Source: Gari tellinella (Eukaryota; Mollusca; Bivalvia; Cardiida; Psammobiidae). Taken from it: a stretch of DNA of 64,000 bases. This document shows positions 21,930 to 32,078 of this stretch, piece after piece. The notes beneath the pieces were generated by a model. That model was given only the letters and a program-made list of their open reading frames with translations, was not told the DNA's origin and searched no databases. Position 1 is the first letter of the stretch, and every line of letters begins with the position of its first letter. Where the stretch lies: positions 36,933,501 to 36,997,500 of the forward strand of contig OV277859.1 of NCBI GenBank assembly GCA_922989275.2, given 5' to 3'. The position numbers were made by a program, and so were the translations under genes.

Positions 21930-22150
21930 AGGATTTAAAGAAACTAAAAACAAACGCAATGCAATCAAATCTAGCATTATAATGACAATTGACGATTCAT
22001 TTTAATCCGAGTGGCAAACAGTGATCTGACGCCGAATTGCCAGATTTGCTAATAAAACTGAAGTTGAAGCACTGATGCGTGTTTTGGAAAAACTGGCGTC
22101 TTTCAAACTATTCTTCGGCGTCTGATCAGGATTCGATACTTTTATCATCC
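21930..22150 (-). mobile_element. Family E-type element with sequence inserted in its hairpin loop
   Basis: CAAACGCAATGCAATCAAAT and CCGAGTGGCAAACAG follow E order. The half-hairpins GATCTGACGCCGAA (about 22023) and TTCGGCGTCTGATCAGGATT (about 22113) are separated by about 75 bp of unrelated loop. Confidence 0.55.
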
Positions 22151-22340
22151 GTGGAGCGAACATTTCCAAAGTTAACAAATGTGTGTTAATCTTAGAACTA
22201 TACCGTGGACCATAATTATTGAAAATAGGGTTGTTTGACACCAAATATGTAATCCACATGAAATAAAGTCATTATTATTATTATAATCACTATTATAGCA
22301 GACTTCACATTGAGCAGACCAATATTTAGCTTTCAAAGTT

Positions 22341-22535
22341 TTAACCCCTATCCTGCATACCGTCTGCTTTGAAATTGTCGTCTGCAAATTTGCAAAACTA
22401 CCTTTTTTGCACTTTAGATAGAGAAAGTTATAAAGACGGTTGTCAAACAGTTTTGAACAAGATTAGGCGGTTCAGATCGGGACCCAGACTGTTTGCAAAT
22501 ACCAGCCCAATCGCGATCGGTAGGATAATGGTTAA
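22341..22535 (-). mobile_element. Family C MITE, degraded hairpin
   Basis: TTAACCCCTATCCTGC / GGATAATGGTTAA termini at TTAA; CGTCTGCTTTGAAATTGTCG is the reverse of the C right flank. The hairpin survives as GTCAAACAGTTTTGAACA and ACCCAGACTGTTTGC. Confidence 0.72.
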
Positions 22536-22645
22536 TGTGTTGCTATTTGTGAGTAGTATTGTAGATGAGGAAGCTGATAAAGACCTGTAGCGTTAGTATT
22601 ATGCCATTGTTTTGTAAACTCAAGAAGTATGGTAAAGTATCAATA

Positions 22646-22838
22646 CAGTCAAACTTCGATATCTCGAATTCGCTTAACTAAAACTATCCGATAGTTCGAC
22701 ACATGAACTGCATTGTTTCATGTTTGGTCAGGTCGAGCATACCCATATTTCAAAGTTAAAACGTGGCTAAGCCACGTTTTAACTTTGAAATACAGGTATG
22801 TTCGATTTAACCGAGTTCGAGATATCGAAGTTCGACTG
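22646..22838 (+). mobile_element. Family G hairpin MITE, complete
   Basis: TA-flanked. Ends CAGTCAAACTTCGATATCTC / GAGATATCGAAGTTCGACTG form strong inverted repeats of about 22 bp. The central hairpin at 22740-22800 is perfect over ATTTCAAAGTTAAAACGTGG. Ends resemble Tigger/pogo elements from general knowledge. Confidence 0.88.
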
Positions 22839-23093
22839 TATAAGCCTGGTCCATATCAACCACTCTGTCTAGGGATCGTTTTGCAAATGATAAAGAAGAT
22901 GTAGATAGTGAAACGTCACGTTTTATGGCGTCGAACCATCATTTTAACTACCCCTGTTTTAGCGAACAACGAACACGAATATCTTTGTCTTCAACATGTG
23001 TGAGATAAATTTGAAGAAGTCACTCTAACGTCATTGCATGTATTTATAAATGCGTTATTACGTCACTTGAATTTTAAATACAAACCAATTGCT

Positions 23094-23345
23094 TTAACCC
23101 TTTCCCTTATAGAAGCGACTTTTAGCGCATTCATTTTATTCATCCGCCAAAGAAAAGAGTTCCATTTTATACTGTCATGAATATGAACTATAAGAAATAT
23201 TTTCTATATACTAGCAGATAGTAACTTAAAGAAGGCTGAAAGTAAAGCAGAATGTGCCCTAGGGCACATTCTGCTTTACTTTCAGCCTGCTTTAATAGGT
23301 CACATATCTTAACTACTAGAAACAGGCTATGGGTTAAAGGGTTAA
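23094..23345 (-). mobile_element. Family B hairpin MITE, complete
   Basis: TTAACCCTTTCCCTTATAG / CTATGGGTTAAAGGGTTAA ends at TTAA. Hairpin at 23228-23295 with apex ATGTGCCCTAGGGCACAT: both arms differ from the commoner GCGCCTTAAGGCGC apex yet still pair. Confidence 0.88.
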
Positions 23346-23474
23346 AAATTTACTTAAAATCGTTGGTTATGTGAGAAAAAGAACCTGTTACTCGTCGATG
23401 TTTAAGTCACAAGTTGATATCAAACTCATCTAGAATAGAAAAGTTACCAAGACTCGTTTGAGATCAGCCTGTCT

Positions 23475-24004
23475 TTAAAGGGACTCGCAACCGGATGGTG
23501 TTCTTGTCAAAATAAAATAAAATACTCAAATAAAAGCAAATTTGTGGCATTATTTGGCTTTTGACATTAAAAAAATATGATCAGTCCAAAAAACGTCTCA
23601 AGAATCGTCACCGAATCTTAGTTTTTTAGATATTTTCCATCGTTTTTCCATAGCGTTAGCTAACGGTATAGTTGTTGTTGTTGCTTCTCTACACGGGGTC
23701 AGACATAAACCCGAGCCGAATAATGTTCTTTTAATAGCTATCATTGAAGTACGTTAATTCGCTACCATATATATAGAGAGCGTCCGTAGCCGAGGGCGTA
23801 AAGGCGATGCCTCATTTTTCATTTTTGTCTCCGCATGGATGGTCACGGGTTCGAATCCCACCAGAGCCTCTTCTTTTTTTTTGGAAATGCATTTTTTAAC
23901 AGAATTTATTATCCTAAACTAAATTTTACCCATTTATATAAGCATTTGACATATATTTACAAATTACTATTTTTAATGCTTGATCCGGTTGCGAGCCTCT
24001 TTAA
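23475..24004. mobile_element. TTAA-bounded element with tRNA-like interior
   Basis: Terminal inverted repeats TTAAAGGGACTCGCAACCGG (23475-) and CCGGTTGCGAGCCTCTTTAA (to 24004) match over 22 bp with two differences. TTAA at both borders suggests piggyBac-like insertion. About 530 bp. The interior has a (AAATAAAATA)-rich left part and the tRNA-like segment at 23780-23880. No transposase frame. Confidence 0.75.
23780..23880 (+). pseudogene. tRNA-like sequence (Pol III box A/B-like)
   Basis: GTAGCCGAGGGCGTAAAGGC resembles a D-arm/box A of the Ser/Leu type. GGTTCGAATCC at 23848-23858 is a good box B, and a T-run follows at about 23874. The putative acceptor ends do not pair and only three T-stem pairs hold, so this is not a working tRNA. 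It is better read as a tRNA-derived SINE head or relic. Confidence 0.5.
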
Positions 24005-24043
24005 CATCGACTCATGACATATCCTATATAACTCGATTTCAAT

Positions 24044-24273
24044 TGTAACCCATTTGCGTCCATTGAATTATTCCATGCTTCTATATTTGGTTAGTTCATT
24101 TTCTTTGTAAGGGGTGCCTGGTCTTAATTTTCTATTTCGTTTTGTTTAATATTGAAATTTTTATTAACTAACAGTGTATACTCTGAACAGACGCCGAATG
24201 ATGCGGCGCCTGATCAAAGTCTACACGGTTTGCACGTGTCCATTTTATATGACGCTAGGCACAAATGGGTTAA
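24044..24273 (+). mobile_element. Family D hairpin MITE
   Basis: GTAACCCATTTGCGTCC at the left, CTAGGCACAAATGGGTTAA at the right. Hairpin at about 24173-24231 (CAGACGCCGAATGATGCGGC), slightly mismatched. Confidence 0.8.
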
Positions 24274-24314
24274 GTTGCACTTACATGTTGCAATTCTTCC
24301 ATGAATATTCCACA

Positions 24315-24510
24315 ACTCGATCTCTCTTAAGTCGAACGTACCTTTGTATTGTCAGTCTCTCTTCGATAACACGAGTTTGCCTCGAACAAGTCGAACAAAT
24401 TATTTCAATTTCTGATATCATTTTTTTTTAAATTTAGTTCAAATTATTGCAATATAGATTCGTTTTTTTTGAATAATGAGCTACCGAGATACGGACCGGT
24501 TCGACATACA
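24315..24510. mobile_element. Degenerate family G MITE
   Basis: CTCGATCTCTCTTAAGTCGA, TTCGATAACACGAG and CCGAGATACGGACC are G flank vocabulary. The hairpin has decayed. Confidence 0.45.
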
Positions 24511-25015
24511 TGTATATACATTTTTCTGTTATTAAACCATTAGGTGTGTCTAAACACACCCGTTTAAAACAATATTGAAACCCTTGAAAGTTAACCCATA
24601 TCTGCTACATGTACAACATTGATACATGAAGCAGTATTGCAATTCACAACCGTCTATACGCTGCGTCTAATCAGTATCTATATAATACAGTATATATTAT
24701 ACTGTTGCAAATATCACTCAATGCGCGAGTCAGAATAAGGGTTCCCAATCTCCTAAAGCATCTGATAATATTCGGCTCCTTAGGCATGCATCTTCAATTC
24801 CCTGAAGGATACACACGGCGTACACGTGCATTCCTGTTGTATAAACAATGTTTAGCCGATACGTTTAGGTGCAATCTTGCCACTGCCGATATGTAATTAA
24901 GAATAATGCAAGCATGCTAGATCCATATCGTGTAGTTTAACATGAAATGCTAGCTAGGTATTTGCTTGTTAGGCTGGTAGAAAGAAAGAACTTAACATTT
25001 TACCAAACATACTCC

Positions 25016-25225
25016 TCAATTTAACAAAATAGTTTCAATTTATACAGTGATGCATATATGCATCATAAGCAAAATGATGTACATGTATAACAAACGGATC
25101 GCCGTTTAAAGGTGGACGAATGTAAGGCAAAATACAACATAACAAGCATTCTGTTTTTCTTTCAAATTGTTTTAAGTGGTAACTTGTCTTTAAACCCCAG
25201 ACACATGCTATGGGGTATAGTGTTT
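25016..25225 (-). mobile_element. Degenerate family B MITE
   Basis: CGTTTAAAGGTGGACGAATG, AAGCATTCTGTTTTTCTTTC and CATGCTATGGGGTATAG follow reversed B order. Its frame at 25112-25351 is a by-product. Confidence 0.55.
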
Positions 25226-25338
25226 TATGCGATAATGCTGGCGTTTTGTATAGCAGTCAATATTCTAAAGTTATGCAGGCGACAACACCTGGTGCTGCAG
25301 AATGCGATGTGTTATGCTGTAGCGTGCCTTGGTAAGTC

Positions 25339-25541
25339 AACCCTGTGTTAAACGACCATTAAATGAATATGCATTGTGATCTTTAAAAACAGGTGACCCC
25401 TTACTGCAGGGCATAAGTCACGCAAAAGGCTCCTGAAGGAGCCTTCTACTTCACTTATGTCCTGCATTAAGCAGTCACCGTAATGAATGCTTCAAGTTTA
25501 TCGCTTTTTTAAGTGGTCGTTTTACATAAGTTCGACTGTAA
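25339..25541 (+). mobile_element. Family F-like hairpin MITE
   Basis: AAACGACCATTAAATGAATA at the left and AAGTGGTCGTTTTACATAAG at the right are inverted. Hairpin at about 25408-25467 with apex AAGGCTCCTGAAGGAGCCTT and arms CAGGGCATAAGT / ACTTATGTCCTG, different from standard F arms. Confidence 0.7.
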
Positions 25542-25642
25542 CATGTATCGATGCCAAGCGTTATTCCATTTCAAAACTACAGTCAGTCATATGTTGCTTC
25601 ATCATAAGTGAGAAATCAGATGTGCACCTTCAATGACACATT

Positions 25643-25735
25643 TCCTGCGTTATAAACGGCAAAAGTAATGCAGTATGCTTTGACAGTTTACTGTATTACG
25701 TTTGTCCTGCATTCTTGTGCCGTTTGTCTTGAGAC
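25643..25735. repeat. Imperfect hairpin related to F-like core
   Basis: AAACGGCAAAAGTAATGCAG and CTGTATTACGTTTGTCCTGC with GTGCCGTTTGT pair loosely across about 90 bp. Confidence 0.45.
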
Positions 25736-25796
25736 AGCTATATTTTTTTGGCTTGCGTTTAAAGATGTATGGCTGCAGTCTAAATGTTCTTAATGC

Positions 25797-26440
25797 ATGA
25801 GTGCATTTGCACTCAATCTATGTCTATACCTAGACCCGCCTTACCATACAAAACATTTCTACGAGGGAGAGTATTCTCTGTTGAAAGTTGCTTTCACGTA
25901 TTTACCCCCTGATACTTCAAGTGGACAGTTCCAGCACGAAATTATACACTCAGTGTATAATTCCGTGGTTCCAGTTTCACAGTACCTGGGAACGAAGTGT
26001 AAAGTTGGGCTATTATTAGGATACTTGAAAGTCCGGCGTCCGTCGTTTGAAACTTATAATGTTTTGTAAGTGTCGTTTCGCCAACGACCAATCTTCTTGT
26101 ACCAAACCATGAGACCTAGAGCTTTGCTATTTGATAAGTAGCATTGTTTAGTAGACCTATACCGAAAGTGTTAAAATTAGGCCTCTATGTTTCCCCCGGG
26201 GTCACAGTGTTACATAGTCTGATCAATGAACCCCTGTGACAGTACGCTAGTTTTGGGACGGTGCTGCTGTACGGACAGTGTCAAGTCGACAATTAGCCCT
26301 CTGTTCATTAACTGCACACAGAGTTGGACTAAGTTTTGCAACTTCCAATCACAAATTATTAAATCAAAATTAAAGTACATCGTCGTGTTGCCAATACATT
26401 TTAGTATATTTTGATACCAAATTTGCCTACGGTTTGCTCT
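25797..26440. other. Stretch without recognised features
   Basis: A 90-codon + frame (25797-26069) and a 62-codon frame (26226-26414) have no recognisable domain. GTAAGT-like donors occur by chance. No MITE seen. Confidence 0.3.
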
Positions 26441-26461
26441 TATAAGTATAAAATAAGTCCC

Positions 26462-26712
26462 TTAACTCTTTCCTCCCTGAAACTTTAAATGGACAATTCC
26501 AGTTTCCATTTTAGTCTAGTCCATTTCTGACTTTTAAGGGTTGTTTTTGTCAATGTTTGGCATTGTGACAAACAGTGAAGACCCTGATCAGAGGGCTCCT
26601 TTCGGAGCCCTCTGATCGGGGTCTTCACTGTTTGCATAGGACAAGGGAACTATTCACATGTACACTGTTTGAAAAGCACGCCTATATGCGGGACTAGGGT
26701 TCAAAGAGTTAA
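26462..26712 (+). mobile_element. Family A hairpin MITE, complete
   Basis: TTAACTCTTTCCTCCCTG at the left; ACTAGGGTTCAAAGAGTTAA at the right. Hairpin at 26570-26636 (AGAGGGCTCCTTTCGGAGCC apex). 251 bp; very close to 46982-47231. Confidence 0.92.
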
Positions 26713-26766
26713 GCCAAATGTACAGTTTCTTTATCGTGTTAGTACAGTTTTGACAGATATTTCTGA

Positions 26767-26873
26767 TTGCAAACAGTGCAGACTCAGATCAGACACCACA
26801 TTAGGCAGCGTCTGATCTGAGTCTGCACTGTTTGCATGTGTCCCATTGGGGAAGCTATAGGCACAATGGGTTC
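26767..26873 (+). mobile_element. Family D right portion
   Basis: Hairpin GCAAACAGTGCAGACTCAGA...TCTGCACTGTTTGC at 26769-26836, then GCACAATGGGTTCAG. The D left flank is absent or unrecognisable. Confidence 0.7.
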
Positions 26874-26879
26874 AGCGAA

Positions 26880-27097
26880 ACAAAACACAAACGTAATGCA
26901 ATAGAATTTAGCAAATGGCTATTTTTTTAGAAAAAGAATATGAAAGATTAATTTCAATGTGAGCGGCAAACAGTCTGGAGCTTGGCAAGATGCCGGGTTT
27001 CGCGGCGTCTGGTCTCGCTTTGAACTTATTTCAGTCGTAAAATCCGTTTCAGCACAAATATGTGTATTGGGAAAGAATAACGTCTTATCCATCGTAT
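26880..27097 (-). mobile_element. Family E MITE, left end eroded
   Basis: CACAAACGTAATGCAATAGA, GTGAGCGGCAAACAG, hairpin with ATGCCGGGTTTCGCGGCG, then TGGGAAAGAATAACGTCTTA. Right end ATCCATCGTA is worn. Confidence 0.7.
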
Positions 27098-27277
27098 ACC
27101 CAACAATATAAACTAACACATAGAGCTAAAACAAACGAAGTTGGAACTTATCACTCAGTGGTAATTGAGATTGATCGGAAAACATGCCATGCACACTTAC
27201 GCCCAACCTACCGGAGAGTGAACTGTCTTTTATACAGATATTTATCTACTCATTCGGCCTCTTCCTGCAAGCTTATA

Positions 27278-27312
27278 TACAGTGGAGAAGACGTTATTCC
27301 GTTCACCTTTTA
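27278..27312 (+). mobile_element. Family E left-end fragment
   Basis: TACAGTGGAGAAGACGTTAT followed by TCCGTTCACC; broken by the next element. Confidence 0.6.
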
Positions 27313-27316
27313 GACG

Positions 27317-27491
27317 CAGGGCTGCCATAAGTTGATCATGAAAAATCGTAAGATTTCCAATTTTTCAAGTATGATTACTTAAAGCAGATTAAAAGTAAAG
27401 CTGAATGCTCCTTAATGCGCATACTGCTTTACTTTGAGCTAGGATATAAATCTGAAGATTTCAGAAAATATCCGGAGAAATGGCAGCCCTG
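27317..27491 (+). mobile_element. MITE with CAGGGCTGCCA ends and a B-type hairpin
   Basis: Ends CAGGGCTGCCATAA / ATGGCAGCCCTG are inverted. The interior carries ACTTAAAGCAGATTAAAAGT and CTGCTTTACTTTGAGC, the family B hairpin. Copy 2 is at 53573-53774. Ends look hAT-like, but no clean 8-bp duplication is visible (TAGACG / TAGACC). Confidence 0.7.
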
Positions 27492-27995
27492 TAGACCAAA
27501 CGTTTAGAAAATAATGATTTTAAAATGTGTAGCAGACAGAGTAACGTCGTTTCTACTATATATGATTATAGACTGTCATAAATGACCGAAATGTTCCGAA
27601 TGACTGACATGTAGACACAGGTACAATATGCTATCATCTTGGAAATGCATTCCAGATTCAAGTACCTTTTGATACATTTTCGAGAAATGCTTAACTGGTC
27701 TCAGAAAAAGGCATATCTGATTCTTTGCTCATGATCAAATCATTAAAAGATGAAAGTAACCATTTTTGTCTTTCAATGAGTTTTTATGTTATCTGCCCAA
27801 GTTACAAAATGGGCGTGTGCGTGTACAATACGGAGGGCGTCATGTTTCCACGATAAACGTGATTATGCTAAAAAAGTTAATGTTCATTGCAAACAGTTCG
27901 GAGTCAAATCAAAATAATAACTTTAAAGTAAACTACGAATATAAGTTTACTCTGATTTTGAACCTGTGGTGATGGGTAGGTTTGTTTTGATTTGA

Positions 27996-28150
27996 ATTCA
28001 GACTATTCCTGTTTCCAATTAAGTCTAGTCCATTTCTAACTATGTAGGGGGTTTGTTTCAATGTATTGTAAGAAAACCAAACAGCGCAGATCTTGATCAG
28101 AGAAATCCTTCAAAATATTTTATCTGCCTCTATATTGTTTGCGTATAGTA
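27996..28150 (+). mobile_element. Degenerate family A MITE
   Basis: CCTGTTTCCAATTAAGTCTA, CAAACAGCGCAGATCTTGAT and TATATTGTTTGCGTATAG follow A order; hairpin eroded. Confidence 0.55.
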
Positions 28151-28261
28151 GGCCTACAAAATGAAGATGTGCGTACATTTCACTGGGTTTTATTGAAAAA
28201 AAGGTTCGAGTCTAATAATTTTTGGAACACCAGTACTAAAACAAAGGCTGATTCATTGTGT

Positions 28262-28410
28262 AAAACGACAGGTGACAGCTTAAAGCAATATTGCAGCTCC
28301 TATAAATGAGCTTTCTGTTTTACTGTCGTCGTAGTTTTGCTTTAAGCAGTCACATGTCGTAAACAACTTATAATTAACACAACATAGTTGTCGTAATCAA
28401 GAGGTTTAAC
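28262..28410 (+). mobile_element. Degenerate family F MITE
   Basis: AAACGACAGGTGACAGCTTA; AGCTCCTATAAATGAGCTTT apex; TTTAAGCAGTCACATGTCGT; right end AATCAAGAGGTTTAACTG. Confidence 0.65.
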
Positions 28411-28609
28411 TGAACTACTCTTAAGACAGTGCCACCCTTTCTTTAAAAAATACAACTTCATTCTCTATTCGTGAGGGAAATGTCGTGCAACAAAAGTGAA
28501 CACGTTGCACCATAACACCACACCCGCAGTGATTATATTCACAGATGATCACTTTTAACTTCATGCATGACGCCGCCTGTCGACGTAGCTATGCAGGAGA
28601 ACCGCAACA

Positions 28610-28820
28610 ACTTGTGTTCGTTTAAGTCGAAATACCCAATAATTCGAACTTGCAAAAGCCAAAATTATCAGTATTTCAAAGTTCAAACGTGGCTTTGCAA
28701 CGTCTGATTATTGAAATAAGGGTACGTTTGACTTAGGATAGTGTGAAATAAATGGAGTTCAGCTGTGAACACCGGGTAATTTCGCATGAACCGAGCTTGA
28801 GAAATCGAGGTTTGTCTATA
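28610..28820. mobile_element. Degenerate family G MITE
   Basis: TTTAAGTCGAAATACCCAAT; hairpin remnants TATTTCAAAGTTCAAACG and TTGAAATAAGGGTACGTT; right flank TTGAGAAATCGAGGTTTG. Confidence 0.6.
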
Positions 28821-28982
28821 GTTCTGTTGATGCTATGCCAACCACTTCTGTCTGAGATGACTTATGTACATTTGCACTGATACACTGGTATCCTTGCTTT
28901 CAAATAGTATTTAGGTATGTAAAACAGACTTAGAATAAAGCATATTGTTTTAGCACACGGTTTATATTTACATGTAGCACAT

Positions 28983-29097
28983 ATAAAAAGCTCCTAAAGG
29001 AGCTTCTGTTTTACTGACACCTTGCTTTAAACAGTCACCTGTCGTAAACACCTAATTATTTACATAATTAAGTGGCCGTCATAGAGAGGTTTTACTG
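28983..29097 (+). mobile_element. Family F MITE, left half missing
   Basis: AAAGCTCCTAAAGGAGCTTC, ACCTTGCTTTAAACAGTCAC, TAAGTGGCCGTCATAGAGAG, GTTTTACTG then TA. Confidence 0.7.
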
Positions 29098-29102
29098 TAT
29101 TA

Positions 29103-29311
29103 ATGCATTGAACCCTAGTGACGTGCCCTTCAATAAAAAGTGTACCTCGAAGAGTTCTCTTGTATTATGCAAATAATGTAGACCCATGCCAAAGTCTGCA
29201 ATTATTGCCGTGAAATTAAAAGCAACCCATTATAGTATAGTCAGAACTAGCTTACTATACCAATCTTGATGGGAAACTGTAAGTGTCCATACATTTTCAG
29301 GGACCAATGGG
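29103..29311 (-). mobile_element. Degenerate family A MITE
   Basis: TGAACCCTAGTGACGTGCCC, CAAATAATGTAGACCCATGC, ATCTTGATGGGAAACTGTAA, TTTTCAGGGACCAATGGG. Hairpin decayed. Confidence 0.6.
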
Positions 29312-29582
29312 CTGCAGTCTTAGTACATAATTTTATGCTGCTTAATTCAGACGAATATATTGCAGACATATGATATGAGAGCCCTAATAGCTAGGTATTC
29401 ACTACTTGAATAAAGCAAATGCTCTATATGTTTTCACAATTTCACATGTATTCACAGGCATATGGTTTGTCAATGACGAGTATATGCGTCACCAGGGTTA
29501 AATTGGCAACACAATAGACTGAAATCACGCGTTTCATGCAGCTGCAACTTGTTTACTCGTGCAACATCGACCATGCTTTGTA

Positions 29583-29822
29583 CAGTGGAGAAAACGTTAT
29601 TATTTCCCAATACACGTGTTTATTCTTTAACTATCATGTCTAATGCAAACAGTTTGAAGCCTGATCAGATGCCGGGTAACCCGGCATCTGATCAGGCTTC
29701 AAACAGTTTGTTACTCAGATTAAAGTTTATTTTAAAAAATCTCAAAATACAGTTTTTACAACATATGATTCCTTTTTGTTTACGTTTCGTTTTGCGTTAA
29801 GAATAACATCTACTATCAACTG
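29583..29822 (+). mobile_element. Family E hairpin MITE
   Basis: TA-flanked CAGTGGAGAAAACGTTATTA; perfect hairpin at 29646-29711 whose apex is AGATGCCGGGTAACCCGGCA, i.e. a C-to-T change in one arm matched in the other. Right end AATAACATCTACTATCAACTG is worn. Confidence 0.85.
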
Positions 29823-29872
29823 CATGTAGGAATGTGCATGGCAAGACTGGCGACACCTGGTGCATTCATATA

Positions 29873-30078
29873 CAGGATAACCTCTCTAATACGACCACTA
29901 AATTTTGTTGATTATTTTGCGTTTTGCAACAGGTGACAGTTTAAAGGAAGGTGACAGTTAAAACAGAAAGCTCCTTAGGAGCTTTCTGTTTTACTGTCAC
30001 CTTCCTTTCAGCTGTCACCTGTCCTTTATTCAATCAATTAGCATACATTTCAGTGTCCGTAATAGAGAGATTTTACAG
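29873..30078 (+). mobile_element. Family F hairpin MITE, complete
   Basis: CAGGATAACCTCTCTAATAC left; AATAGAGAGATTTTACAG right; TA borders. Hairpin at 29945-30010 perfect over GAAAGCTCCTTAGGAGCTTTC with TTAAAGGAAGGTGACAGTTA arms. Confidence 0.85.
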
Positions 30079-30379
30079 TAGTAACTTATAACATTAAGAC
30101 CAGGTAAATCTTAATGCATATAATATGGGTTTCTCTTTTACGGCGGTTATTATGATTCAACTTGATCACCCCCTGCAAAGTTGCGTCTGTTCATATGATA
30201 GAATTTCCCCTGTACTTGTTATACAAATTTAGTTTCTAGATGAACTTTTCATACGAAGAAAAGTTATGGGCTGGAGCTAAATCGTTTTCAGACACTTGTC
30301 GTGTCGCTATTGCTATTGCCAGAGTAAAACATACATGTACAAAGCTAAGCTTTCCCTGTACATGTATTTGGAACTTTCA

Positions 30380-30610
30380 TTAACCGATTACCTCAAAGCC
30401 TGTTTCTAGTATTGAAGACAAGTACCCACTTAAAGCGGGTCGAAAGTAAAGCAGGATGCACATTTAGGCGTATTTTGCTTTACTTTCAACCTGCTCAAAG
30501 CTACCAACTATACTAATATTGTTATAGAAAATGTTTTTCGGTATAGATGCATGTCTGTATAAGAGAAATATTTTCGTTTTCAAAGTTGAATTGAAACGTG
30601 CCTTTAAGCT
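30380..30610 (+). mobile_element. Family B MITE, right end lost
   Basis: TTAACCGATTACCTCAAAGC, hairpin AAAGCGGGTCGAAAGTAAAG... at about 30434-30500, then GCATGTCTGTATAAGAG. No terminal GGGTTAA. Confidence 0.7.
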
Positions 30611-30643
30611 TGCCTGGTTACAAGATTTGACTGCATTTAATTA

Positions 30644-30745
30644 ATTGAACCTTAGCGATGAGTGTAAAAGAGTTATGTGACTATTACACTTGTCCTCAGC
30701 AAACGGTGTAGCCCCATATCACTGTTTGCTATTTTTCATTATTAC
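30644..30745 (-). mobile_element. Family A fragment
   Basis: TTGAACCTTAGCGATGAG, ATTACACTTGTCCTCAGC, AAACGGTGTAGCCCC, TCACTGTTTGC. Hairpin apex deleted. Confidence 0.55.
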
Positions 30746-31111
30746 ACCTCGCTTTGAGTTACAATGTTAAATTCCCATAGACCTACAGTTAACATTTTGC
30801 ATGTCTTTTACATCTATTCAAAATATACTGTCACTCTTTATGATATTCTTTTTGTGACGTCACTCTAAAGGACATTACTTTTTTACTCCGTCCGAAAACG
30901 TACTGTCAGCATTGACATTGAGTTCGCTATTGGATACATTGGAACGTTATAAAGAGTGGTAACATAATTATAAACAATGTGACGTCATAGACGGCGACGT
31001 CGTTTCCCGCGTTACGTACATGTCTGCGCTAAATTAGTATTCACAACACATTTTATAAAATACAAATGAGACGATTCTAAAGCTAGAATTGATCAGCTCG
31101 GTGTAATAAAA

Positions 31112-31253
31112 TAAATATTAGATGTCAGTTTGCGTGACATTCAAATTGTCAACCCTCGAAAACAAGAATGTCACCCTCGGCTACGCCTCGGGGTGACATG
31201 CTGTTTCTTGGGTTGACAATTTGAATGCCACGCAAACTGCCATCTAATATTTA
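31112..31253. repeat. Large foldback palindrome
   Basis: Arms of about 60 bp: TAAATATTAGATGTCAGTTT GCGTGACATTC... against ...GCCACGCAAACTGCCATCTA ATATTTA. A CGGCTACGCCTCGGGGTGAC centre is flanked by inverted GTCACC/GGTGAC. No other copy in this window. Confidence 0.85.
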
Positions 31254-31337
31254 TATAATATACATGTATTGCAAAATTTAACCCTAAGTAGTCAATAAAA
31301 TACTAGACTTTATTGAAATATGTCATTACCACTTTAA

Positions 31338-31573
31338 ACCGTTTATACCCTCGTTCCGATATATGGGACATAGGTAAACAGTGTAGACTTAATCAGACGC
31401 CGCATAATGTGGCGTCTGTTCAGAGTCTACGATATTTGCTGATAGGAATTTCAATATTAAACAAAACGAAATTAAATTTTAGACTAGATCTAGCGACCCC
31501 TGAGATAAAAAAAAATTGAAGAATCTAATACATGCACGCACGCATGGACTAATTCACTTGGCCAAAGGGGTCA
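31338..31573 (-). mobile_element. Degenerate family D MITE
   Basis: ATATGGGACATAGGTAAACA, hairpin around AGACGCCGCATAATGTGGCG, GATAGGAATTTCAATATTAA, GCATGGACTAATTCACTTGG. Termini worn. Confidence 0.65.
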
Positions 31574-31751
31574 GTCAACGTTTCAGGGGAGGGTTAGTTA
31601 ATGTTGATGTGTTTTACAGTTTTCATATCTCAAATACAAGTGACACCTATCGGATAAAACAATTTGCCTGGGCTAGCTATCTTTATCAATATGGATGTTC
31701 AATTCAGCATAGATGACTTCTGTCACAGCTTGCAACACATTAATATTGTCT

Positions 31752-31883
31752 TTAAGATTCCGGATCTCTAATGAGATCGGACCGAAATCGGTATTTTACG
31801 TGCAGCGATGACCGATCGCTCTCCGCAGAGTTTCCAATATTAGTCGACATTGGGTCGATCTCATTAAGGGCCCTGAACCTTAA
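31752..31883. mobile_element. Short TTAA-bounded MITE
   Basis: TTAAGATTCCGGATCTCTAA and TTAATGAGATCGACCC-type complement at the right (GGCCCTGAACCTTAA) form inverted ends sharing TAATGAGATCG. 132 bp, unlike families A-D in its interior. Confidence 0.6.
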
Positions 31884-31885
31884 TG

Positions 31886-32078
31886 CAGGGCTTCAGATAA
31901 GAAGGAGTAAACTGAACAATATCAACATTTTCTTAATCATCTAAGCACCAAATCCTATGGTTTTACTACTCATTAGAATCGTCTCTTTGAGACGATTCTA
32001 ATGAGTAGTGACACCATAGGGTTTAATGCAGAAATAAAGATTTTACTTTTTGAAATACTCCCCTTAACTGGAGCTCTG
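31886..32078 (+). mobile_element. hAT-like MITE with internal palindrome
   Basis: Ends CAGGGCTTCAGATAAG / CTTAACTGGAGCTCTG. TTAATG flanks both sides (31880-31885, 32079-32084). The centre is a near-perfect hairpin at about 31960-32018: ACTACTCATTAGAATCGTCT against AGACGATTCTAATGAGTAGT. The related copy at 11864 carries this motif once. Confidence 0.75.

Noticed and set aside
23780..23880. Functional tRNA gene
   Set aside because: Acceptor ends do not pair and the T stem keeps only three pairs; box B alone is not enough.
25797..26069. 90-codon frame as an exon
   Set aside because: No domain or paired splice sites recognised; length is compatible with chance in this amount of sequence.
31112..31253. 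microRNA precursor
   Set aside because: Arms of about 60 bp with a G/C-rich symmetrical centre look like a foldback element; no conserved mature sequence is recognisable.
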